Assembly: GCA_026413225.1 (NCBI GenBank)
Contig: CM048591.1
Span: 44,869,303-44,933,302 of the forward strand
DNA: 64,000 nucleotides
Direction: 5' to 3'
Origin: Otis tarda
Lineage: Eukaryota > Chordata > Aves > Otidiformes > Otididae
In this document: positions 12,856 through 24,065 of the stretch, piece by piece
Layout: every line of letters starts with the position of its first letter
Position numbering within the stretch: position 1 is the stretch's first letter
Made by a program: the position numbers and the translations under genes
Notes under the pieces: generated by a model
Told to the model about the DNA's origin: nothing
The model's input: the letters and a program-made list of their open reading frames with translations, nothing else
Databases searched by the model: none

Positions 12856-14223
12856 TTTCAGATCTGCTGGCAGACAGGGCATGTTTTTGACTACCAAACA
12901 AAGAAACAAAAAGCCTGAATGCGCATAGAATCACCAAGAAGTAAGTACTCCATCTTCTTCTCCTCATTACCTAGTGTGTTTGCACAAAGACATGATAATT
13001 CAGAATACCAGCTGGCCAACAAGCCAAAATGAAAATTTAACATAGGCAGGATTGTATAGGCTTCAACAAGAGCCTATAAATAATAAATAATTCCATTTAA
13101 AACATCTTCTGAGGAGACAGTGTAGTAGCAAAAGAAGAATTAAAGAAAATACATTTGGAATTGATTTGCTGGAACAGAAAAGGAGCACTCAGTGGAAGTA
13201 TTCCTGCTCGTAAGTGGAGATGGGCATAGTCTGGAATAAAACAGGAATTGATTTAAGCTCTACAAACTACTGAATAAATGTTGAAATTAATGTGTCTAAT
13301 AGGTCGGTTATCTTTCCAAACAGCTATCCACACATGGCTTTATATTTTTGTAATATTCTGATTTCAAAAAACCAAAAAAAAAAACAAACCCAAACAAACC
13401 CACAGTAAAAACATTGCCATTGAAATATTGCTGTTGCTGCTGGGGGAAAAAAAAAAGGAAATTCTTGAAGTTTAGCAGAAAATATTATTTTTTACTGTTT
13501 TAGGTGTTTGTATTGTGATAACACAAATAAGCCCAGATATAGATAAAGCTGAAGCCTCTCACTCTGCCAATTCTGTATCTGAGTCTTTTCTCTCACTACT
13601 GGTTTTCAGACTAAAAGTCAGATAAGTAACCTGAAGCTTCTGAGCTCGATTGGTGCATAAAAACAGTTGTGCTCCTGTCAATTGACAGATTTTTATTTCA
13701 CCATAATTTAACTCCCTCGGTGATTATCTTTAGGAGGAGGTGGCATAGCTTTGGGATTTGACTTAACCAGGTTTAATAAGATGAAGATAAGTATCAACAC
13801 ATCCCTCTCAGCTACTGTTAGAATCACTGTCAGTAAATCAGGCAGTCTCTAAAGCCAGTCATCCTGCTGGACAAACTAAGTTTCAGCAGTGAAAGTAATA
13901 ATTTTCTTAAGGTACTCAGAGCTGAAGAGCAAAAGATGACTCCAGCAATCCTGTCAATATCCTGTCGCACCACAAAATCTTATATCACTTCTGCTGAAAT
14001 ACTTGTGTAGCTATTTGCTTGCTTTCCATACATACACACAAACAGTGGCTGTTCCATCCTGTTTTAAGATTATTTTCACTGGCTTATGGGTTTCTTCTAT
14101 TTTCCTTTAAAAAATGTTTCAGCACCTCAACAATGTTCATATGTGTCAGGCACAAATCTTGCAAACAGTTACACATCTGCTTAATTTTACAGACTTAAGA
14201 GTCCTCTGAGAGTTAAGCACTTA

Positions 14224-14261
14224 GTAAACATTTGCAATTCTGTAAACATTTGCAGAATTGA
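14224..14261 (+). repeat. 18-bp tandem duplication with hairpin
   Basis: The 13-mer GTAAACATTTGCA starts at 14224 and again at 14242. The junction creates an inverted repeat, CAATTCTG against CAGAATTG, with a 10-nt loop. It is probably a replication-slippage product. Confidence 0.7.
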
Positions 14262-17200
14262 AGCTTAAGTATTTTTAATTTTAATATTTTATTATGCATA
14301 TAGGAGTATGCTTATATCCCATGACTGTACTATCTGTTCAAATGTAAATTTTCCCTCTCAGCCATCAACTTCCAATAGCAATAGCTGAATGAAATCCATT
14401 AAGTCGGACTCCCAACTTGAACTGAAAGCACTCTAAGAAATGCAGATTTCTCCCACAAAAAAAAAAAAATGCTTTCCCAGTTTAGGCTGAAATAGTTGCA
14501 AATGCTGCCTGTGGCTGAGCATGAATTATGGACTTTTATACACTGTTTGAAAATCTGTGCTTTTAGTGTAAGAGACAGTGTGTATAAAATTGAATTTTGT
14601 TCTTCTAAATGTACTTTCGAGATGAAACATCCACCCCTCCGACATTAACTGGATAAGTTGCAGCAGTTAGAGTGAAAGGATGCCAAGACTAAACTATTTA
14701 CTTAAAGGATTCCAATTTGTTCAAGCACCAAATGGTTTAAGTCTCTCAACCAGACAATTAATAATAAAACCACCATTCCAAAACACAATTTAGCACCCCA
14801 GATATATACTGGAGTTTAGCAGTATCTGATTGTCCAACATGTTACACATTGCTCTGAACAAAAATTGCTCACCAAATGGATAGCTTCAATCCTGAAATCC
14901 ATATCAGACATTCAGGGGGTATACTGGTAAAAGATTTAAATGTCTCTAGGTTTTACATTGCAGCTTATCTTCCCGTGGACAAATACTTGAAAAAAAAAAC
15001 CTTTTAAATTATATTTGTTTTCACCAGAATTAACAATTCTTCATATTCAGCAGGTTTTAGGCAGACTTCTTTCCTTGTGAAGATAGCTAGATGTAACTGA
15101 GATGGGTAGAAAGTGCATTTTTCTTGAACTGAATAGGTTGCATCAAAAAAAAAAGGAAACCTCCTTGTGGCACTACACCTTACCATTTATTATTTCTACA
15201 GTACCTGACACCCATTTAGAGGGCAAAACTCGAATGTCGCAGTTTTTCATGTGGACAGAAGGGGGAAATTGAGACAAATGCAAGTAAAAATCTAAGTTAA
15301 AAACATAATATGTAAGCGATATGGAGGTCCAAACCAGAATGCTGGAAACTGGAAGCAAACATAAATTTCTGTGTTTTGACAAAAGAGATACAGCCTTTCA
15401 GAAGTCATAGACCATAGTAAGCAACATCCACCTACTTCAGTACACAAATCTGAAGTCAAGTCAATCAAAAAGGTAGATGCTCACATGATAATGTGGTTAG
15501 ATTCCACAAAGGATTAAACTGGTCTGTGCCCAAAGTTCCTAGGTTTTACTGCAATGCCAGAACTAATAATGGTGATGCCCAGAATAACAAGGTAGTTATT
15601 GAAAGTAGTATACACATCTTGGAGTCGCAGCATTTCATGGGGAAAGCAGCACATCCTCTGTAATAGGATTCCAGGTATACTTTTGTTTGTTCCCAGGATC
15701 CTTCAGATCCATCTTTATTTGCTCTCATGTACCGTGAAGATATCAGAGAGAACCTAACAGAGGTGCTTTTGCACAGACTCCTTGAATGTGTATAAATTGT
15801 AATATATAGCAGCATACGAAGTTGTACATTTCATAGAGGCAATGTCTTCTTTCAGCAGCTTGCAAACAACATGCAAGTTTGAAGTCAGTATCCTCTGGAG
15901 CACTGTAACATCACTGTCCCCTGGCTATGACGATAAACTGCCTAAATGGGCGTGTACCTAGATTTTTTGTCAGAGGATATGGGAAGGAGAACAGATATTG
16001 TGGCTATGTTTCTGCTGACCCAGCAAACACGCTTTTTCAGCAACATGTCTTGCAACACATATGAAGCTCAAGAAGTAAATACCTGACCAGACTACATGAT
16101 CTAAAGACTTTGTATTAGCATAAATCCTGCTATCAGATTTCCACATTCACTTAATCTCATCTAATCTCAACCAGTTGCAGAAAAATCCTTCCTCAGTGCT
16201 TCCTTATGAGCTACTGAAGATGGAACTTTCCTTCCCTGGGAAAGCACAAGAGAATTAAAACCCTGATGAAGACATGGAAGAGAATTTAAATCAAATGTAA
16301 TTGTATGAAGCCACATGGGAGTCAAACATTTTTTATTAGTCTAAAAGATTACACTGCTGGTCCATTTATCGATTTCCTACTTACACGACCACCGAAATCC
16401 ATTAGTATTAAACAAGCAGTAAGCCTTTTAGAGAAATATAATGATAACGAGTTAATCTCTAAAGCACTGAGGTAGCTAATCCAATAATGATAGTATAATT
16501 TTTGGTTTAATATCCTGTAAGGGACAGATTACAAATCTATGTTTTGCCATTAGAGTGGCAGAACAGATCTTAATAAAAGAGCCTAATTATGAAATATATT
16601 TCAACACAAAACTGTCTGGAGAAAATATTCTGACCCTATGGTGCTGTTTAAGAAGATAATATTGAATCAAAGGCCCACTGGGATATGGATCATCTGTGGT
16701 GGATGAAAGGCTTAGATTTTATCAGTTATTGTAAGATATAACCATAAAAGAATGGGAAAGGATTCACGGCACAAAATAAATAAGATGTGTAGCCACTTTT
16801 AATTTTAAAACAGAGATTAAAGAACTATTCAATATCAGTATTTTATGTAAATTACTACTATCCATTATGATTTTCATATATCTTAAAGTGACAATACAGC
16901 TACTTCTCTTCTCCTCAAAATGCAGCACTGGGTGGGAGTCTGAAAATTCAGACCAGCAGTTAAATAGATGAACAAGTATTGAATTTAAGCCATGATTTAC
17001 AAGGGTGAATGTTTCCAGAACCCACTTCCTTTGTAACAAAGTATAGCAAGAAAAAAAAAAGAGAGAGAAAAAGCTTTGATAGTTCTTTCCTACCTCTGTA
17101 GGTTAGAACAAAGGGGCCAGCATCCAACAGAGAAATCATAGCTGAGTTCTCAATGCTCCTGAAAATGTAATGTCCTGTTTTGGGGCCTAAATAAAATTGT

Positions 17201-19329
17201 ATGATCCCAGAGAGTATCACAGGATAAACTAAAGCAAGTAGGGACTTGTAGGAAGGCAGAATTCCCAGTCCACTTGTCACAGTTCCACAGTGTTGCTTTC
17301 TATCGTGGCTCTTTCCTGCTTGTTTTTAAGCGGTGTTTTGCTCTCAAAGCTTTAGAGAAACAAATGTTCAAGATAATTCAATGAGAAGTATTCTTTGACT
17401 GTGGACATGCATCTATGAATTTGCAAGCAGAATTTCTGAAGTTAATGAATATCTTTAGTTGTATGAGTATTCTTAGCAAGGTCTGACACCCTATCACAAA
17501 ATCCCATTTGTCTTTTAAATCCTTCTTTATAAAAGATTTATTAATTTCATCTTGAAAAAAGAACCTGCTTTGTAGCCAAAACAGGAAAAAAAGTATAAAA
17601 TGCATTCTTCTCTCTTGGTGACTTTAGTGTAGCAGAATTTTGAAAGAAAAGGATCTAGGACAACACTGTGATGATGGTGCTTCCAAACAATATCCTCAAC
17701 TTGTGTAGCATTTATTTTTATTACTATTGTAAGGTAGGAGTCCTAAATGTAATATTTGGACTGAACAGATCATAACTATTCCATGCATTTAATGATTATT
17801 TTACAAGGGCTGATTTATTGTGATGAAACTATAACATTTTTGATGATGATGTATTGTATTTTAATTACAATTGCATTGTTTATCTCTATTTTGTGCAGTA
17901 TTTCACTGGTCTGTCACAATGTTCTACAAATATTTTCAGTTTCTGAGTATTTTAAAGTGCAGAAGCTGGACTTATTCCTCAGGTGTGTGGGTTTCATTCA
18001 CTTTTCTGTACATTTTCCTTGAAAAAGTCCCCACTTCCCAAACTGATCCTGACTTCTTGCTCTCTCCAAGCCACCAGCCCATGCCCCCATCTTAGAAGTT
18101 GCCTGCTCCTTCTAACCCATCCTCTCCTGGCTCAATCCCCTTTTACCCTTCCCTAGCCGAATTTTCAGATTCCCAATGCCTTCCAAATCTTCCTTGTCAC
18201 TGCCTTAACACAAAGATGGGTTTGCTTCCCCAGATCTCATGGCTGTTCAAGGGAATACTGCTGCTGCTGTCCACAATTCAGACCCAGACAATGCCCTTCC
18301 TGGCACTTTTTGCTCCATCTGCCACCCTCTTACTGGCTTTCCTGGCTAGCCAAGTCTTTTTGCTCTTTCATTTCTTTTTTACCAGAGTGCAGATATTGAA
18401 AAAGCTTACACCAAGATGCACGTATCACAAATCTCCACAGAAAAGCCAGGAAAAGCCAGCACAGACAGCCAGACTCCCAGCTGTCCCATAAGCAATGGCT
18501 TCCTATACACCCCTACTGCAACGCTTCTTCACAAGGGCTTCCAGAGTCTTTGCTTTTTGACATACTTAGCCCATTAGGTGGCATGTGAGGAGTAGTATGG
18601 TGGTTATTAGGGGGATGTGTATTCTCTGGAACAGGAAAAAAGTGTCTGCTGGGCCACAGCCCACTTCTGGATCTGACACACAATTTCAATGGGGAAAAAT
18701 TAAGCATTAGTCCAAGTATCCATGCAAAGAAGACCTTAAAGGGGAAGGTACTCTGAAGCCAGAGAAAATAATTTTAAATTACACAGTGGAGTGTCTTCAA
18801 TTCTAAGCCTTTTTTCTTCTATTACATGTACATTAAGGAAGCTGGCAAGACTATTTCCAGTAAGTCAGTGCCTTTCCATTCTGCTTCATCCTACTTGTAC
18901 TCTGAAGAAATGAATCAAAACAACAGGAGTGTGGAAAGTAGGTCTAGAGACTCCCATAGTCTGTAGGACAATGCAGAGGAAAATTTTTTAGGAAGAGTCA
19001 GTGAAGCCAGCCCCCAAACCAAGAAAAAACACTTGTCTAGAGCCCTTTCTAAGCTTCCCTTCAGGAGTTTGCCAAACAAGAAAAATTAAAGCAGAAACAG
19101 AAAATGAAACTATGTGCACCGGGAATGTCAGCCCCAAGAAAATTGTGAAACCCCAGGTGCAATTTCCTGCATTTTGGAAGACTTTTAAAACATTTCAGGA
19201 CAAAAAAGCACATGCAAAAATATAAGCCTACCTGGTATTTATCTTGGACTTGGTGCTAGAATAACTTGCCAGTAGCAAATTCCACACACTGAAACCACAG
19301 TTCTGACTACACACTCGCGTGTTTCCCAT

Positions 19330-19362
19330 CATACACACTCACACACACATAGACACACACAC
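19330..19362 (+). repeat. CA-rich simple repeat
   Basis: An interrupted run of CA dinucleotides, broken by TC and TAGA. It is ordinary microsatellite sequence. Confidence 0.8.
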
Positions 19363-21184
19363 GTTGCATAAAAAAACATTCAAAAAGCCAGCATCAACAT
19401 TATAAAAAATATCCCCCAAAGCAAGTTATCACCTCCCCTATGAGTAGGAACACTGGGCTCTTATGCTCAACATCCAGGCACAGCCAAGCCTCCCTTGTCC
19501 AGCAGAATGACAGCCCTAGTCATTTTACACAAACTTCAAATGCACCTTTTAAATAAACTTTTGTGAGTCCTGCCATATGGACTCATGTATAGTTCTGTCT
19601 CGTTTCTTTTTCTGCTTTTTTCTTTCACTTTTTCTTTCACTTTCTACTGTACGGCTCGCTGGCTTTTTTGCTTCTCTGTGTCTCAGCATCCCTTCACCTG
19701 GCATCAATGAAGGCAAGCAAACAAGCACCACAGCACGTATGTGTACTGCTGCATGAGGAATATCCAAGTTGCATGTTGCCAAGCTGAACCAAGTCTCATA
19801 ATCATTAGTAGTAAAACAAACTTTTACATATGTATCTTTATCAGTTGCAGCACTCAGATCCTGTTTCTGCATTTACTTTAACACTTATTTAATTTTTCTG
19901 GTTTGAATAGTCCCAGCTACTCATTGTGATTGTGAAAAAAAGGACTTAAATGTTCAAAGGATCAGAGCCCATGTCACTTTTTGTCAGGAGAATCTTGAGT
20001 TTTCTGTAATTGTAATTTTCTGCTAAGCATGTCTGACATAAATGACTTGGCTTTCAAAAATGTAAAACTTTCCATTAGACTCATGCAAAACCTGAACCAT
20101 AAAACAGTTTGTGAAACATATGCACAAAGCACAGAAAGACAACAAAGCAAAAGAAACACAGGTCATCATTTCCCAGGGAAATGATGGGAGCCCCCCCTCT
20201 GAGGGGCTTCTAAGAGAGATTTCTTTTTTGTGATTCCTCAGGCCTGCCCAGCCCCAAATTTGTACTACCTCACTGGTACACAAGAGATCTTGCACTTCTG
20301 CACTAGCTTTTTTCATTGGCTTTTTGGAACAACTCCATTCAAACTGCAGACCACAGATAGCTGTAGGCATAGCTGCATTCACCAGCCAACCATTGGCCAT
20401 CCTGGATGCCACACTGACATTCCCATGAGGATGTGCAAGGGGGAAAGCAAGGAAGAGGAAGGGCAAAGAGAGGAAGAAACATTGTAGCTGCAAGTAAAAT
20501 AATATTTAAATGAAAAATTAAAAAAAAAATTAAAAGAGCTATTTCCCGGCAGAGATCCAGTTCCACAGAAGTAAAGGGTGCAATCTAGGTCATTGCGCTT
20601 AGGTTACAGCAATTTTCTTGATTTAAAAGGTTGTGTAAGATTTAAACAAGAGGAAAATAAAAAGGTGATAATTTAGCAGAACATAATTATAAAATGTCAC
20701 AATAATGGGAGAAAGACTTGTTGTAATGGCAGTGACCTGGAGGCCTAGGATTAAGATTCACAAGCAGATGCCAGTGTAGCTCTTCTGCGTGTCTCAGATC
20801 GGTGTGAGACAGATTACTTCCACAAACAAAATCCTCAGCTTGTTGGTTTTCTGTGTGCAACTTTCTCTTTGAGGCACTTGTCAAAAATGCTCCCAAAATA
20901 TACAAATCTGTTAAGAAGTCCTAGAGTACTATTGACTAAACTACAATTTACAGTTTGAGGGGGTAGAAAACCCCTGATTTTTTTTACTTGATTCTCACCC
21001 TGGAGGTGGGCAGCACTTTCCTTTGCGAGGAACAACGAAATAATACCTAACACATGTAGAAGGACCTCTCAGCGTTAACATCCTGTCCCTCCCAGTGAAA
21101 AACCAAAGAAGGGGAAGGATGGCAACACCACCTGCACTGTTAGTGACACTGAGAATTCTTCTGTAGTTTTCATGCTTTTTTTTT

Positions 21185-21190
21185 TTTATT
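21185..21190 (-). terminator. Poly(A) signal AATAAA of the RING gene
   Basis: The minus strand reads AATAAA about 200 bp past the stop codon of the RING gene. It runs straight into an A-run (to 21175), so it may be either a working polyadenylation signal or the trace of an old poly(A) tail. Confidence 0.5.
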
Positions 21191-21388
21191 TGGGTATTTG
21201 GATTGGGGGGCTGGGAGCACTTGAGGGCCAGCGCATGCCCTAGCTGATAGTACAGTCCTGTTTTGGCTATCCCCCAAAGCACCCTCCAGAGTCACTGATG
21301 TGGTGCTGGCCTCTTGTTGGGAGGAGAGGCCTTGGGGTTGCTGGCCCTGCTCTTTTGGGGATACTGTTGGCCCCAAGGGGAGCATTCA

Positions 21389-22234
21389 CTAGCCCAGCTG
21401 GAATTGGAGGGCCTGGGCATGGCCTCCCCTGGGGGAGCCCCTCTCCTGGGGTTCTTCTTGCTCCAGTAATGACAGCAACAGGAGTAGAGAGGTGGCTGCC
21501 AGGACCCCTACCAACCGCAGCAAGCTCATCCATGCTGGGTCTCGCAGGGCTCCTGGTGGAGGCTGGGCTGGGACTGGGAGACCCTTCTGCTGGCCCAGCA
21601 GACAATGGGCCTCTCTGCTGCACCGTCGTATGGTGACACAGAGAAGCTGTTCCACAAATGTCACTGTGCGGTTTTGGAGTAACACCCTCAGCATCTGGAC
21701 CGGCAGCATTTCATCCATCCCATGTTTTGTCAGGATGGCCATGATGGTGTCCTCCAGCATGGCTGCCTCCATCCGGTTGTTCCTAAAGATCTGCCTCAGC
21801 TTTGGTTTCACCCAGGGCAGTAGAGTCTCAAGGAGGGTTGGATAGTTCTGGAAGAGCATCACCCATTCCTCAGGCTGGAGGTCGCCCACAGGAGCTCTGG
21901 GCGCCCCTTCCGCAGCCTGGGGTTGGGGTGCTCCAGGGTGATGGAGGTTGGGGGCGGCTGGGTGTCTGGGAGCTCCTCCCGCCTGATGGACATCGACTGA
22001 TGATGGCACGGATGGTGTAATGATGTGCTCCGTGTAGTTATCATCTGCCTGCACTGAGTGCAAGATGGAGAGGATCATCCCCTTGCAGAGAGGGCAGTCA
22101 GGCTTGCTTTCAGCCCACCACAGGAGGCATGGATAGCAGAACTGGTGACGGCATGGCATCACAATGCTGGCCTCTTCCCACTTGTCCAGAAATATGGGAC
22201 AGCGCTCCTCCAACTGCATGTCCATGCTTTTCAT
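21389..22234 (-). CDS. TOPORS-like RING-finger protein, one zinc ligand missing
   Basis: The frame encodes 281 residues and resembles the avian TOPORS-like family, which I recall as expanded in songbirds. A C3HC4 RING lies at about 12-50: C12, then F15 where Cys is expected, C28, H30, C33, C36, C47 and C50. The family motif MPCRHQFC is intact at 26-33. A Pro/Ala-rich linker (about 75-117) leads to a helical domain (about 118-215, with PEEW at 121-124 and LLPW at 138-141) shared with the family. A hydrophobic stretch at about 235-257 precedes a charged tail. RING proteins of this kind act as ubiquitin or SUMO E3 ligases, but loss of the second zinc ligand may disable this one. The first ATG (22234) has a weak context; the ATG at 22225 has A at -3 and G at +4 and may be the true start, giving 278 residues. 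Coding is uninterrupted. The gene sits between the FANCC-side CpG island and the PTCH1 3' end, on the PTCH1 strand. Confidence 0.7.
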   Translation of the reverse strand: MKSMDMQLEERCPIFLDKWEEASIVMPCRHQFCYPCLLWWAESKPDCPLCKGMILSILHSVQADDNYTEHIITPSVPSSVDVHQAGGAPRHPAAPNLHHPGAPQPQAAEGAPRAPVGDLQPEEWVMLFQNYPTLLETLLPWVKPKLRQIFRNNRMEAAMLEDTIMAILTKHGMDEMLPVQMLRVLLQNRTVTFVEQLLCVTIRRCSREAHCLLGQQKGLPVPAQPPPGALRDPAWMSLLRLVGVLAATSLLLLLSLLEQEEPQERGSPRGGHAQALQFQLG

Positions 22235-22310
22235 GTGTTGTGGTGGGCTGGGGGGAGCTTGTGATAACAAACCACTTCCTTTCACCGGCGCTGCAGCAGC
22301 AGGTGTTGTG

Positions 22311-22432
22311 CTAGAAAATGAAGAGAGGCCATGGTCATTGGCTGGCCTGGAGAGAGGTGGAAGAAATGCCCAGGTCCCTCAAGAAGGAAACCCTCCCAGC
22401 TCCCCAGGGTGAGGTGTCCCCACCCAGCTCAC
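22311..22432 (-). other. Candidate 5'UTR intron of the RING gene
   Basis: Reading the minus strand, AG|GTGAGC at 22433/22432 and a pyrimidine-rich acceptor ending TTTTCTAG at 22311 define a 122-bp GT-AG intron. Joining the flanks leaves the frame open upstream but supplies no in-frame ATG before a TAG, so translation would still start in the second exon. A real intron here would argue against the gene being a simple retrocopy. Confidence 0.4.
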
Positions 22433-22671
22433 CTCTGCTGCTGTGAGCACACCTCCTGAGTCCCCCAGCTGCCCGAACCTGGCAGGGCTGGGGAAAATCC
22501 TTCGATTGCTCCGGGGTCAGGCACTGAGACCTGCAATGAACAATTCCCCAAGCACAACACCGAAGCACCAGAAGCCTCACTTAACACTGCGAACCTCGTG
22601 AACTCACTCAGCTAGAGCGCGAGCATGTGCCGGCTGGGTGAGACTCCGTGCCTGAATGTAAGCAGCCAGGG

Positions 22672-22820
22672 ACATGACAATCCATTGCTAGGTAACATCA
22701 CTTGGAGAAATCTCAGTCCATCTCTCAGTGACAACAGAACCCATTCCTCAGGGACTCGGTGACATCAGAACCCATCACTTGGTAACTTCACTGTCCATTG
22801 CTCAAGCACATCACGACAGG
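22672..22820 (-). repeat. 23-bp minisatellite with RFX/CRE-like units
   Basis: At least five diverged units start at 22672, 22695, 22762, 22785 and 22808, spaced 23 bp where undisturbed; longer steps at 22695-22761 reflect inserted half-units. Plus-strand units share ACATCA, then CCAT, then CTYGGTR. Read on the minus strand the first unit gives GTTACCTAGCAATGG, which fits an RFX X-box, and unit joints give TGATGT/TGACATCA-like CRE half-sites. The array lies about 0.45-0.6 kb 5' of the RING ATG and so may belong to its promoter. Confidence 0.65.
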
Positions 22821-23179
22821 CTGTCCTCGCCCATATGGCACTTACCCCAGCAGTGCTGCGGCACCAGCACACACATCTGAGGTTACCATAATGCCACTGT
22901 CCACTCCATCCCCACCATCTCTTGCCTTGTGCTCGGCACTGGTGTTTTGTGCCAGTTACCAAGGCCTCGGCTGTGCCTTTCCAGGGCCCCATCAGGCCAC
23001 TGCGGCTGTGGCAGACATCTCCAGACACGTACAGCAAGAGGGTTCACTTGATAACTTCTCGTGCCTCCCTTGCAGACTGAAGGACAAAGTCCCTCAGGCA
23101 GGGAGGGTCTTTGGTGTTGGGGCTGGTTTAGCATAGAGCGGAGAGGGATCAGGGCACCTCACAGCACACCATAGTGCCT
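22821..23179. other. Spacer upstream of the RING gene
   Basis: Moderately GC-rich sequence, probably distal 5' flank of the RING gene. No coding exon or repeat was recognised. Confidence 0.4.
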
Positions 23180-23390
23180 CTGGGGAAGACCTCAAGCAGA
23201 TGAGGACAGGCTCTTCCCAGCACTGCCTGGTGGGAGGGTAGAGACAGTGGCAACTCCTTAAACCAGAGTTGTTCAGGCTGAAGATAAGGAAGGAATAAAA
23301 AAAAAATCCCTCTAAGGACCATTAAGCACTGGAATGGGTTGCCCGAGAGGTGGGATCCCTGAGCCTAGATGTTTTCAAGATCTGAGTGGC
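23180..23390 (+). mobile_element. Degraded CR1 LINE fragment
   Basis: AAGCACTGGAATGGGTTGCC followed by GAGAGGTGG and GATGTTTTCAAG matches the CR1 3' region in order and spacing. The rest is too decayed to place exactly and the terminal octamers are missing. Confidence 0.5.
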
Positions 23391-23570
23391 CACAACCCAA
23401 AGTACGACTGTCACAAGCCCATGAAGGGATGCCCTCTGAAGTCCCAGAAGAGAAAGCACTGCCAGTGGGAAATGTAGCAGAGATTTTCCAAAGGTGCAAC
23501 AGCTTCTAGAAGCTGCAGTGTCAGAAAACCACTTTCTGGTTTCGTTTGGCTCAGCAGCTTTCACAGACAT

Positions 23571-24065
23571 TTATTTAGGATAGGATAGGATTAGTTCCAG
23601 TCAAAAGGGACCTACAATGATCATCTAGTCCAACTGCCAGACCACTCCAGGGCTGACCAAAAGTTAACGCATGTCCAAATGCCTCTTTTTAAGGCACTGA
23701 CAGGTTTGAACTTCAATCACCTCTCTAGGAAGCCTGTTCCAGTGTTTGGCCAACCTCTCGATAAAGAAATGCTTCCTAATGTCCAGCCTAAACCTCCCCT
23801 GCTGCAATTTTGAACCATTACCATGTGTCCTGCCAGGGACAGGGAGAAGAGATCAGCACCTCCCTCTCTACGTCCCCTCCTCAGGAAGCTGTGGAGAGCA
23901 ATGAGGTTGCCCCTCAGCCTCCTTTTCTGCAAACTAGACAAACCCTGAGTCCTCAGCTGCTCCTCACAGGACATGCCTTCCAGCCCTTCCTCCAGCTTTG
24001 TTGCCCTCCTCTGGATGCATTCAAGTACCTTCACATCCTTCGTAAATTGTAGAGGTCCTAATGAA
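23571..24065 (-). mobile_element. CR1 LINE, 5'-truncated, minus strand
   Basis: Read on the minus strand, this begins within the reverse-transcriptase ORF end (peptide LECIQRRATKLEEGLEGMS and the following QKRRLRGNL), continues into the CR1 3'UTR (CACTGGAACAGGCTTCC, TTGGACTAGATGATC, GTAGGTCCCTTT) and ends with a short tandem tail of CCTAT units at 23578-23592. The tail differs from the ATTCTATGATTCT type of the element at 680-1342, so the two belong to different CR1 subfamilies. It is truncated at the 5' end and is not functional. Confidence 0.88.

Larger units (their letters stand above)
2671..21160. other. Gene-poor intergenic DNA
   Basis: About 18.5 kb of AT-rich sequence. All open frames are short, have no similarity I can recognise and lack plausible splice context. 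Visible structure is limited to small items: homopolymer A/T runs (for example near 4620, 5400 and 14458), a cluster of three GATA motifs at 12820-12855, an 18-bp tandem duplication with a hairpin at 14224-14261 and a CA-rich tract at 19330-19362. No CR1, LTR or RNA gene was seen, which does not rule out old degraded repeats. Confidence 0.5.

Noticed and set aside
16386-16394. GACCACCGA as a GLI site
   Set aside because: It has one mismatch at a conserved position of GACCACCCA and no supporting context. Near matches of this kind are expected by chance in 64 kb.
18099-18491. 130-codon plus-strand frame with Pro-rich start and Leu/Phe-rich centre
   Set aside because: It arises from pyrimidine-rich DNA, which encodes Pro, Ser, Leu and Phe by composition. 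No family similarity or gene context.
21298-21636. Open frames on the plus strand opposite the RING gene
   Set aside because: They are antisense shadows of a GC-rich coding exon, with no recognisable domains.
22235-22285. Longer RING protein of 298 residues starting at 22285
   Set aside because: The codon there is GTG, which is not a normal eukaryotic start. The first in-frame ATG is at 22234, and no upstream ATG exists in frame before a stop.
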